Shown here: piece after piece, positions 9,762 through 18,138 of the stretch
How the letters are laid out: each line of letters begins with the position of its first letter
How positions within the stretch are numbered: position 1 is the first letter of the stretch
Assembly: GCA_023515795.1 (NCBI GenBank)
Contig: JALGPX010000102.1
Coordinates: 1 to 48,128 of the forward strand
Direction: 5' to 3'
DNA length: 48,128 nucleotides
Origin: Amoeboaphelidium occidentale
Lineage: Eukaryota > Aphelidiomycota > Aphelidea
Position numbers and translations under genes: made by a program
The notes under the pieces: model-generated
What the model was told of the DNA's origin: nothing
The model's input: only the letters and a program-made list of their open reading frames with translations
The model's database searches: none

Positions 9762-11615
9762 CTAATAATCTTTATCCATAACAATTACATCTAATTGCAT
9801 GCCCATTTCCATGTGGTACGGAATGTGGCAGTGGAGAGGCCAGATGCCAGGGTTTGTAGTTTGAAATCGTATGATTGTGAAACCGCATGCATCGTGTGGT
9901 TTCAATTTAGTATTGTAGTAGTTTGGATAGACTGTAGTTGTGTCTCTGAACAACAGTGGTCTAGGTGATCTTCTTATCAACTTTGATATTTCTTTGGGAG
10001 AATAATCACTGTAATTGCCTCTTGCTCCTGCAACCAACTCATGAAAATGATAGCCATGTAAATGCCATGGATGTTGTTCACATTTACCATTCAAAGCAGC
10101 AGTGTTTTGAAGGATAATATCGACAATCTTGTTCTTTTTGAACAGAACAGATAGAAACTGTTTTTCATCTCTTGGAGCGGATAAATAATTATTTTGTCTT
10201 TTGAATTCTTCTAAAAGTGTTCGAGAATCTTGTAACTGTGAAGGTCTGTGCATTGATGCTATGCTGTTGACTGTCCATGTCATAAAAGTAGTATCATTGC
10301 TGCTATTATCCTTAAAGTTTAAAGAAGAAGAAGAAGCATGTAATCGTTCTTGTTTTCCAGTTATGATTATAGTGTAATCTGCTTTGTCATTTGCAGTAAT
10401 GCTTGCTGCAACCGGAATCTTTGGGTTGTTGTAATATGAAGTCTCTCTGGTTCTCAGATCAGACAGTATCCAACCAGGTTTGCTCTTTTTGATAGTTTGC
10501 AGAACAGGCGGATAACCAATTGATGGTTCTACATCTACTAAAGTATTGAAATTTGTATACATTAGTAGAGCATATGTAGTTGGTCCTGCTCTCCATCGAG
10601 GTTCTACGGAAATCTTGTAAAGATTAGGATCTTGATTTGCTTTCAATAGAACAGAATATCTCTGGCCAGAATTAATTTCTAATTCTTCCACATCAAAAGG
10701 TTCAGTGTAATAACCATCAGCTTCAATTATAGTTAGTTTGTGGTTTGGAATACGAAATGAGAAGTAAGTGAGTGTTGAAGCTGCTACCAAACGCAAACGA
10801 TAAGTCTTGCCAGGATCAACGTATAATCTCTCAAAAGAACAATCTGAAGTATCAGATTGTTCTAGAGCGCAGCTACACTTGGCTAAACGTTCCTGTTGGA
10901 GAGAGTCTGATACATTTCCATAATTACCAAAACAATCGAATTTCCCCTTGCCATTCACCAACAAACTTTGTGGATTTCCAGGCCATTTCCATTCCGGTAG
11001 AGGTTTCATTAGATTCTGTCGTGTTATATCGTCTTCTTGATGATACCAGTCAGAAAGTATCAGTGTGCGTTCCTCGTCGTAATGATACGCGTTGTTTGCT
11101 TTAGCTTCGTGCTGCTCTTCCTCATCGCTGACAATTAGAGCACCATAAGCAGTCGTCTGTAAACTGTAATGAGAATGATACCAATACGTTCCTGGTGCAG
11201 CTGTTACTTTGAAGAACATTCTGTACTCTTGCAGTGGACCAATGGGTAATTGCGAGACATAAGGAACACCATCGTACTCTGGTGTGCTCTCCATATGAAA
11301 TCCATGTAGATGAAGCGTAGTACTCTCAGAGTCCATATTGTTTATAATAGTTAAATTGAGCCAAGAATTCCTTCTAATTCTAATCTCTGGACCAGGAAAC
11401 ATGCCATTAATCACTTGGGAACGTCTCTGAAAACCATCAGCACTAATAACACCATAGGAAATGGTCAAATTAACACTCACAACGGGTGCTGCATTAGGTA
11501 ACGGAGAAGAAAGAATAGGGCTTAAGCATAGAGAAAGTAAAAAGAGATAACAAAAGCTGTTCATGATCATGATGCTGACAAAAGAACCCAAAACTAGGAC
11601 TTCTTTCGAGTTCAT
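9762..11615 (-). CDS. Secreted multicopper oxidase (laccase-like)
   Basis: This is a 617-residue intronless protein with a hydrophobic leader (residues about 15-40). A second in-frame Met at residue 16 or 18 may be the true start and would give a better signal peptide. Copper ligands are complete: HLHGFH (102-107), WYHSHY (145-150), HPWHLHGYHF near 517 and HCHIPYHMEMGM near the C-terminus, where the axial position is Met. Three cupredoxin domains are apparent, with several N-glycosylation sequons. No C-terminal membrane anchor is seen, so it resembles a secreted laccase rather than the Fet3 ferroxidase; the substrate is not predictable. The family oxidises phenols or metal ions and reduces O2 to water. 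Confidence 0.94.
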   Translation of the reverse strand: MNSKEVLVLGSFVSIMIMNSFCYLFLLSLCLSPILSSPLPNAAPVVSVNLTISYGVISADGFQRRSQVINGMFPGPEIRIRRNSWLNLTIINNMDSESTTLHLHGFHMESTPEYDGVPYVSQLPIGPLQEYRMFFKVTAAPGTYWYHSHYSLQTTAYGALIVSDEEEQHEAKANNAYHYDEERTLILSDWYHQEDDITRQNLMKPLPEWKWPGNPQSLLVNGKGKFDCFGNYGNVSDSLQQERLAKCSCALEQSDTSDCSFERLYVDPGKTYRLRLVAASTLTYFSFRIPNHKLTIIEADGYYTEPFDVEELEINSGQRYSVLLKANQDPNLYKISVEPRWRAGPTTYALLMYTNFNTLVDVEPSIGYPPVLQTIKKSKPGWILSDLRTRETSYYNNPKIPVAASITANDKADYTIIITGKQERLHASSSSLNFKDNSSNDTTFMTWTVNSIASMHRPSQLQDSRTLLEEFKRQNNYLSAPRDEKQFLSVLFKKNKIVDIILQNTAALNGKCEQHPWHLHGYHFHELVAGARGNYSDYSPKEISKLIRRSPRPLLFRDTTTVYPNYYNTKLKPHDACGFTIIRFQTTNPGIWPLHCHIPYHMEMGMQLDVIVMDKDY

Positions 11616-11649
11616 TTGAAGATTTGAAATTCCTTAAATTCAGGCGATT

Positions 11650-12273
11650 TTTAAGCAGTTTCATACCAGGTTGTACTTAAATGTAGAGGTTTCAATAGCT
11701 TTGAATGATATTTATTCGTCAATTAACATTTCCTGCTCACCAGCTTGGAAAAGCATGTCGACCATCTCTTCGTCCTCCTCCAGAGCCTTTAGAGCCCACT
11801 CTTCTTCCGTTGTGCCTTCTGCTTTCGTTTCAGCTAAACCGAAATCGCTAACCCGAACTTGTCCGTTTTCGTCAACCAGCAAGTTTCTTTTTGCGACATC
11901 ATTATGTATGATGCCGATATGATGAAGCTCCTCAAACAAAGCCCTAATCTCATTCTCATATGGCGTGGCATCTTTCCCCTCCAACGACGAACCGCAATCT
12001 TCCAATTCCAGAATCAAATACATTCCATTAGCACAGTAGCAGCCACGAAACTCTGGTGCAATTTTTGTGGTGCTACTGTCCAATAGTCGGTATACTTGGA
12101 GTTCCCGGTCAAAGCGTTCGCGATACCCTTTTTCTTTGTAACTGAATATTTTGTAGACTGACTGCTTTTCAGGAAAGCGAAGACTCTTCCCTTTCATAAT
12201 ATTCCGATGAGATCTGAAAGAACCAGAAACATCAAACTTGATATCACTAAGCAGAATGTCTCCCACCACAAAC
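11650..12273 (-). pseudogene. Orphan kinase C-terminal part of the Crinkler-type nuclease/kinase family (copy 1)
   Basis: The open part (11712-12273) encodes about 187 residues of a protein-kinase-like domain with HNDVAKRN and SDFGLAE motifs. It resembles the kinase half of the protein at 44455-45858 (matching elements: LSDI, FHCEL/FDREL, HxDxAxRN). The N-terminal side is lost at the N at 12274, so the piece is incomplete in this assembly. The repeat continues about 60 bp past the stop codon to a sharp boundary near 11650, where similarity with the second copy (16344-16973) ends. It lies between the oxidase promoter and a Fanzor copy. Treated as a fossil or partial copy. Confidence 0.7.
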
Positions 12274-12274
12274 N

Positions 12275-13339
12275 AAAGCCACCGAGGAATCATTAAGAGA
12301 ACAAAACAAAGAGTTCAAATACAAAATGTCAAGAAAAAAGAAGAAAGATGTACGGCAAATTTTCAGCTTCTACCCAGGAGGCGCCTAGGCGATTCGATGC
12401 GTCCAATCCACCAGCACCAGAAACGGTACAAAAAAGAACAACTTTGGCTTAAAACTTCCTTTCGATGCACTAGTACAGCCTTTGAAGGTCACATCAGAGT
12501 CTGAGTTTAAGCAAGCAAAATCCATCATGGAAGATGAAAACGATAAAAAAGAATCCAATGAATACAAGAGACAAGTAGAAGTTGTTTGGGAGAAACCGGA
12601 CCAATACTACGTGTGCTTTCCTTACAACAAGACCAATCAAGAAAAAACTAAAGAAAATCATCTTACGGCTGCTGCTCTAGACCCCGGAGTTCGTACTTTT
12701 CAAACCGTGTACGACAGCTTCGGGGACTTCTTTGAGGCTGGTAAAGGTGACATCAGAAGAGTCGAGAGGCTGTGTCTCAAGTTGGATCGTCTGATTTCTA
12801 AAGCCACTGGGGTCAAAACCGGTCGCAAGAATCGGTACAAAAGAAGACGAATGAACGCGGCCATTCAGAGAGCACGACAACGTATTAAGAATTTGGTATC
12901 TGATTTTCATAGAAAACTAGCGCACGATCTCACAAGCCGTTACAATGCCATCTTGATTCCTACTTTTGATGTGAGTAAGATGGTCATTAAGAACAATCGC
13001 AAGATCAATTCGAAACCTGCGAGGAATATGCTGAATTGGTCTCATTACAAGTTTAAACAAAAACTTCTTCAAAAAGCAGAGGAAAATCCAAACTGCGAAG
13101 TTCATGTTGTCACCGAGGAATACACTTCAACAGCATGTGGAATTTGTGGGAGACTCAACCACAAACTAGGAGGAAACAAAAAGTTCAATTGTACACACTG
13201 CGGTTTCAAGTTCGATCGAGATATGAATGCTGCTCGGAATATTATGATCAAGAATTTGGAATCAAGTGGATACAAACTCGTGAGCCTTCGGGCCTGTAGG
13301 CTACTACCAGTCGCAAGACCGCAGAACCGGTACTCTTAG
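12275..13339 (+). CDS. Fanzor-type TnpB-like RNA-guided nuclease, copy A
   Basis: The frame is open from about 12390 to 13339. From the first plausible residue (MKVTSESEFKQAKS, non-ATG codon at 12482) it gives 285 residues. RuvC-I is ALDPGVRTFQTVYD (Asp67). RuvC-III is FDRDMNAARNI (Asp in DRD). A four-Cys zinc ribbon (CGIC-16-CTHC) lies just before RuvC-III. The bridge helix-like RARQRIKNLVSDFH and the INSKPARNMLNWSHYKFKQ block are typical of eukaryotic and giant-virus OrfB proteins. The usual RuvC-II Glu position reads ILIPTFD; a Glu pair just before the zinc ribbon (VTEEYTS) is the likely substitute, as reported for Fanzors. No in-frame ATG precedes the conserved part, so the N-terminus is missing, spliced or frameshifted relative to copy B. 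A Lys-rich helical stretch lies upstream at 12275-12360. Confidence 0.85.
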
Positions 13340-13436
13340 GATTATCAGGTTAAAGTAGCAGGTATTTTTTATTTTTTTACTATCTAATTCTGAATGCTGC
13401 GCGTCGGCTTGACAAGCCGGCTTGCGGCAACCTTAG
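13340..13436 (+). ncRNA. Predicted 3' scaffold RNA/element end behind Fanzor copy A
   Basis: Directly after the Fanzor stop lies a conserved block ending in the hairpin CGGCTT-GAC-AAGCCG followed by GCTTGCGGCAACCTTAG. The last ~45 nt are identical behind all three copies, and copy B diverges from A and C right after CCTTAG. This matches the expected place of a TnpB/Fanzor guide-RNA scaffold at the right element end. Transcription is not shown. Confidence 0.45.
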
Positions 13437-13718
13437 TGTAGACAGTCTGTCGATCAGAGGATCGGGGCATTCTGCGCCGAATAAACTCAATAACAGAATT
13501 CTTACGACAGATTTAAAAGTTTATTAGTGGTATGCCTTAAGAGATAATGGTCAGCCTGCGGTGATCAAACGCTGTTCTTGTGTTGCCCTCGCCTGTTTCA
13601 ACAAACCGTTGTTTCATCCCTTCGATTTTAGCCTTTTGCAATTTATCTAGCTAGAAACAATGGCAAATACTCCTGATCTATCAAAGCTAAAGAAGGCTGA
13701 ACTGCAGTGTAATATCAT
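13437..13718 (+). repeat. Duplicate of the SAP-protein gene promoter and first exon
   Basis: This stretch is nearly identical to 17857-18138 and includes the start of the SAP-domain gene (ATG, PDLSKLKKAELQ) up to the N at 13719. It is a second copy (allelic or misplaced contig end), not an independent gene. Confidence 0.8.
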
Positions 13719-13719
13719 N

Positions 13720-14901
13720 CTACCTCCAATGTTCCAGAGGAAGATCGAGCAAGCCGTCCATTGCTGTACGATGGAAACATTTGTTCAAGCAAAATTAAAG
13801 AAGAAACTATTCACAAACTGGTCTCCTCTATTAAAGCCACCGAGGAATCATTAAAAGCACAAAACAAAGCATTCAAATACAAAATGTCAAGAAAAAAGAA
13901 GAAAGATGTACGGTAAAGCTTCAGCTTCTACTCAGGAGGCGCCTACGCAATACGATGTGTTGAAACTACAAGTACTGTTAGAAATAATGCCGAAAAGAAA
14001 AACATTTGGCCTGAAACTTCCTTTTGATGCACTCAGAAAGCATCTTAAGCTCATATCAGAGTCTGAGTTTCAGCGAGCCAAATCAATCATAGAGAATGAA
14101 AAGAACAAACAAGGATCTGATGAATACAAGAGACAAGTATAAGTTGTTTGGGAGAAACCGGACCAATACTTCTTTTGTTTCCCACACACCAAAGCCAATC
14201 AAGAGAAGACTATAAATGATCATCCAAAGGCTGCTGCATTGGACCCTGGAGTTCGTACGTTTCAAACCGTGTACGACAGCTCCGGGAACTTCTTTGAGGC
14301 TGGTAAAGGTGACATAAGAAGAGTTGAAAGACTGTGTCTCAAGTTGGATCGTCTGATTTCTAAAGCCACTGGGGTCAAAACTTGTCGCAAGAATCGGTAC
14401 AAACGAAGAAGAATGAACGCGGCAATTCAGAGGGCTCGGCAGCGCGTCAAGAACTTGATATCTGATTTTCATGGAAAACTAGCGCATGATTTGACGGGCC
14501 GTTACAATGTCATCTTGATTCCTACTTTTGATGTGAGTAAGATGGTCATTAAAAACAATCGCAAGATCAATTCGAAAACTGCGAGGAATATGCTGAATTG
14601 GTCTCATTACAAGTTCAAACAAAAACTTCTTCAAAAAGCAGAGGAAAATCCAAACTGCGAAGTTCATGTTGTCACCGAGGAATACACTTCAACAGCATGT
14701 GGAATTTGTGGGAGACTCAACCACAAACTAGGAGGAAACAAAAAGTTCAATTGTACACACTGCGGTTTCAAGTTCGATCGAGATATGAATGCTGCTCGGA
14801 ATATTATGATCAAGAATTTGGAATCGAGTGGATACAAACTCGTGAGCCTTAGTGCCTGTAGGCTTCTACCAGTCGCAAGACCGCAGAACCGGTACTCTTA
14901 G
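13720..14901 (+). pseudogene. Fanzor-type TnpB-like nuclease, copy B (interrupted)
   Basis: Copy B is close to copy A along the RuvC core (14239-14901; LDPGVRTFQTVYDSSG, CGICG, CTHCGFKFDRDMNAARNI). An in-frame TAA at 14140-14142 replaces the Glu codon of copy A (QVEVVWEK), so it cannot make a full protein as assembled. Upstream, MYGKASASTQEAPTQYDVLK (from 13906) leads into FGLKLPFDAL. Still further upstream (13721-13914) another frame encodes a Lys-rich helix (EETIHKLVSSIKATEESLKA ... YKMSRKKKKD). A 28-nt GTACGG...ACTCAG stretch could be a minute intron joining the two; this is only a suggestion. The insertion is placed downstream of the acidic protein gene at 15061-16275. Confidence 0.8.
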
Positions 14902-14996
14902 GATTATCAGGTTAAAGTATGCACGTAAGTTTTTTTTTACTATCTAATTCTGAATGCTGCGCGTCGGCTTGACAAGCCGGCTTGCGGCAACCTTAG
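14902..14996 (+). ncRNA. Predicted 3' scaffold RNA/element end behind Fanzor copy B
   Basis: It has the same hairpin terminus as behind copy A, ending CCTTAG at 14996. The following bases (ATGTTACAC) differ from those after A and C, which places the element boundary at or next to this point. The upstream T-rich part varies between copies while the hairpin does not. Confidence 0.45.
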
Positions 14997-15060
14997 ATGT
15001 TACACTTGATTGTCCATTTCAAGATTATCTATTGATTGTGGTACCAAAAATGCTTCATAT

Positions 15061-16275
15061 TTACCATCCAACATTAATTGGTCTACGTGGACGACGTCTT
15101 AAAGTAGACTGTGGTGGTGATACAGGAGCAGGAGCTGAAACAGGTTCAGAATCAGAATCAGTTGGCTTTTCTTCTTCTTTATCTGCTTGTTGTTCCTTCT
15201 TTTCTGGAGGAGATTGCTTCTTTAAATTAGGTTTTCCATCTTCCAATTCTTCAATAATAGATTCCAACTTTCTCTTTAATCCATCGCTAGCAACTCCTTT
15301 CTTAACAGTTGTTAGTAACTGGACTTGGCATTTTTGATCACATTCTTCTGTTTCCTCTTCCTTCTTCTCGTCCTCTTGGTTGAACTCTTTTTCATTCCTC
15401 TCAATTGGCCTTGACACGGATACGCTGACACTGTTTGTGATGAACCTTCTTCTTTCCAAGAACATTTCACCCTTCAATTCTGGTTCGGTCTTCATAGCTT
15501 TTTTCAAAGAGTACATTAACTCCAAGCATTGTGCTTTCTGTTGCTTCTTGCGGTTATTGTTGGCTCTCTTTTGAAGTCTACGACGAGAAGGCCTAGTATA
15601 ATCATCAACGTCATCGTCTTCAGAGTCGTCCATCCATCTGTTTTCGTCTTCGTAATATTCACGAGATTTACTTTGTTCAGCAGCGCGACTTTCCTTGGCT
15701 AGTTTCGCTTTGGTTGCAGTCATCGATGGAGTACGGCCTTCGTATTCGTCGTCTTCCCAGTCTTCTTCGTCTTCATCATTTGGATTCCAGTCTTCATCAT
15801 CATCATCTTCTTCTTCGTCTTCATTTGGATTCCATTCTTCATCATCATCTTCTTCTTCGTCTTCAGAATCATCATTGCCTTCGGTTTTCCAGTCTTCATC
15901 GTCTTCGTATTCCCATTCGTCGTCTTCGTCGTCTTCAGCGGATTGTGGCGCAACAGACTTTAGCGAAGCAGAGTTATCTACAGATCGCGATTTCTTCCTT
16001 TCCAAAGCATCGGCATAAGAAACCTTTTGTGCAGAAGTTATATCAAGAACGTATTCCTTCTGATTTTTATCGTTATCACCTTCAGGTGCAGCCTTAATTT
16101 TCAATTGGTCACGCTTATCATAAGTCAACTCTTCTTCGCCAACAGGACAAATAACAACAGAGCCAACAGGATAACTCAACTCAGCACCAATAAATTTAAC
16201 CTCCAATTCAGTTTTACCACGCGCGTTAGCAACGGATAAGGCACCAAGAGCGAGAAGCACGACACTGCGCCACAT
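15061..16275 (-). CDS. Acidic secreted or ER-lumenal protein, function unknown
   Basis: Starting at the ATG at 16275 (MWRSVVLLALGALSVANARG, a signal peptide), this 404-residue protein has a compact N-terminal region (KTELEVKFIGAELSYPVGSV, with one Cys) followed by a long Asp/Glu-rich low-complexity tract (about 115-185) with repeated EDWNPN/DEEWNPN units. A basic helical region (RRRLQKRANNNRKKQQKAQ), a second acidic/Lys-rich part with two Cys in EECDQKCQ, and a Pro-rich basic tail (RRRPRRPINVGW) follow. The acidic repeats suggest calcium or cation binding as in ER-lumenal proteins, but no known family is recognised and there is no KDEL-like signal. Confidence 0.7.
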   Translation of the reverse strand: MWRSVVLLALGALSVANARGKTELEVKFIGAELSYPVGSVVICPVGEEELTYDKRDQLKIKAAPEGDNDKNQKEYVLDITSAQKVSYADALERKKSRSVDNSASLKSVAPQSAEDDEDDEWEYEDDEDWKTEGNDDSEDEEEDDDEEWNPNEDEEEDDDDEDWNPNDEDEEDWEDDEYEGRTPSMTATKAKLAKESRAAEQSKSREYYEDENRWMDDSEDDDVDDYTRPSRRRLQKRANNNRKKQQKAQCLELMYSLKKAMKTEPELKGEMFLERRRFITNSVSVSVSRPIERNEKEFNQEDEKKEEETEECDQKCQVQLLTTVKKGVASDGLKRKLESIIEELEDGKPNLKKQSPPEKKEQQADKEEEKPTDSDSEPVSAPAPVSPPQSTLRRRPRRPINVGW

Positions 16276-16343
16276 TTTCAATCAGATCACGAGGAAAATT
16301 TGGAAAAGACTTTGAAATACGAAAACTTTGTCAAATTAAATAG

Positions 16344-16973
16344 ATTTTTAAGCAGTTTCATAACAGGTTGTACTTCAATGTAGAGGTTTCAATAGCGTTG
16401 AATGATATTTATTCGTCAATTAACATTTCCTGCTCACCAGCTTGGAAAAGCATGTCGACCATCTCTTCGTCCTCCTCCAGAGCCTTTAGAGCCCACTCTT
16501 CTTCCGTTGTGCCTTCTTTCATCGTTTCAGCTAAACCGAAATCGCAAACCCGAACTTGTCCGTTTTCGTCAACCAGCAAGTTTCTTTTTGCGACATCATT
16601 ATGTATGATGCCGATATGATGAAGCTCCTCAAACAAAGCCCTAATCTCATTCTCATATGGCGTGGCATCTTTCCCCTCTAGAGAGGCACCACAATCTTCC
16701 AATTCCAGAATCAAATACATTCCATTAGCACAGTAGCAGCCACGAAACTCTGGTGCAATTTTTGTGGTGCTACTGTCCAATAGTCGGTATACTTGGAGTT
16801 CCCGGTCAAAGCGTTCGCGATACCCTTTTTCTTTGTAACTGAATATTTTGTAGACTGACTGCTTTTCAGGAAAGCGAAGACTCTTCCCTTTCATAATATT
16901 CCGATGAGATCTGAAAGAACCAGAAACATCAAACTTGATATCACTAAGCAGAATGTCTCCCACCACAAACTTG
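16344..16973 (-). pseudogene. Orphan kinase C-terminal part of the Crinkler-type family (copy 2)
   Basis: Near-identical to copy 1 at 11650-12273 over the whole length, with a few amino-acid differences (for instance CGASLEG versus CGSSLEG). It ends in an assembly gap at 16974 at almost the same point as copy 1. The right boundary of the repeat (GATTTTTAAGCAGTTTCAT, near 16344) is again abrupt and lies just upstream of the acidic secreted-protein gene. The flanks of the two copies differ, so they represent two loci. Incomplete as assembled; treated as a fossil. Confidence 0.7.
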
Positions 16974-16974
16974 N

Positions 16975-17759
16975 AAAGCAACTGGGGTCAAAACCGGTCG
17001 CAAGAATTGGTACAAAAGAAGACGAATGAACGCGGCCATTCAGAGAGCACGACAACGTATTAAGAATTTGGTATCTGATTTTCACGCCAAACTTGCGCAC
17101 GATCTCACAAGCCGTTACAATGTCATCTTGATTCCTACTTTTGATGTGAGTAAGATGGTCATTAAGAACAATCGCAAGATCAATTCGAAACCTGCGAGGA
17201 ATATGCTGAATTGGTCTCATTACAAGTTNGGGTCAAAACTTGTCGCAAGAATCGGTACAAAAGATGACGAATGAACGCGGCCATTCAGAGGGCACGACAA
17301 CGTATTAAGAATTTGGTATCTGATTTTCACGGCAAACTTGCAAATGATCTCACAAGCCGTTACAATGTCATCTTGATTCCTACCTTTGATGTTAGCAAGA
17401 TGGTTATCAAGAACAATCTCAAGATCAATTCGAAAACTGCGAGGAATATGCTGAATTGGTCTCATTACAAGTTTAAACAAAAACTTCTTCAAAAGGCAGA
17501 GGAGACTCCAAACTGTGCAGTCCATGTTGTCACCGAGGAATACACCTCAAAAGCATGTGGAATTTTTGGGAGACTCAACCACAAACTAGGAGGAAACAAA
17601 AAGTTCAATTGTACTCACTGCGGTTTCAAGTTCGATCGAGATATGAATGCTGCTCGGAATATTATGATCAAGAATTTGGAATCAAGTGGATACAAACTCG
17701 TGAGCCTTCGGGCCTGTAGGCTACTACCAGTCGCAAGACCGCAGAACCGGTACTCTTAG
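16975..17759 (+). pseudogene. Fanzor-type nuclease, copy C (two overlapping fragments)
   Basis: 16975-17228 and 17230-17759 restart the same region of the Fanzor core on both sides of the N at 17229, so they are two contig ends from different copies or alleles. The second fragment runs through to the natural stop with the SLRACRLLPVARPQNRYS tail. Its zinc ribbon reads CGIFG, where copies A and B have CGICG, so one metal ligand is lost. The catalytic DRD of RuvC-III is present; RuvC-I lies outside the fragments. It lies directly upstream of the SAP-protein gene. Confidence 0.75.
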
Positions 17760-17856
17760 GATTATCAGGTTAAAGTAGCAGGTATTTTTTATTTTTTTAC
17801 TATCTAATTCCGAATGCTGCGCGTCGGCTTGACAAGCCGGCTTGCGGCAACCTTAG
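17760..17856 (+). ncRNA. Predicted 3' scaffold RNA/element end behind Fanzor copy C
   Basis: It has the same hairpin terminus, ending CCTTAG at 17856. One substitution relative to copy A lies in the T-rich part (TAATTCCG versus TAATTCTG). It sits about 220 bp upstream of the SAP gene start, so the element occupies that gene's promoter region. Confidence 0.45.
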
Positions 17857-18138
17857 TGCAGACAGTCTGTCGATCAGAGGATCGGGGCATTCTGCGCCGA
17901 ATAAACTCAATAACAGAATTCTTACGACAGATTTAAAAGTTTATTAGTGGTATGCCTTAAGAGATAATGGTCAGCCTGCGGTGATCAAACGCTGTTCTTG
18001 TGTTGCCCTCGCCTGTTTCAACAAACCGTTGTTTCATCCCTTCGATTTTAGCCTTTTGCAATTTATCTAGCTAGAAACAATGGCAAATACTCCTGATCTA
18101 TCAAAGCTAAAGAAGGCTGAACTGCAGTGTAATATCAT
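17857..18138 (+). repeat. SAP-gene upstream region, duplicated at 13437-13718
   Basis: This is the second, complete copy of the segment, continuing into the intact SAP gene. It holds the 5' flank and first exon. Near-identity to 13437-13718 indicates a recent duplication or allelic contigs. Confidence 0.75.

Noticed and set aside
13660-13854. Apparent 64-residue protein starting like the SAP-domain protein
   Set aside because: It crosses the N at 13719 and joins the SAP first exon to Fanzor-upstream sequence; it is an assembly chimera.
12917-14667. Minus-strand frames opposite the Fanzor genes
   Set aside because: They recur with every copy, show no recognisable domain and are explained by the codon pattern of the sense gene.
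15695-16097. Ser-rich and His/Arg-rich open frames on the plus strand
   Set aside because: They are antisense shadows of the Asp/Glu-rich repeat tract in the acidic secreted protein.
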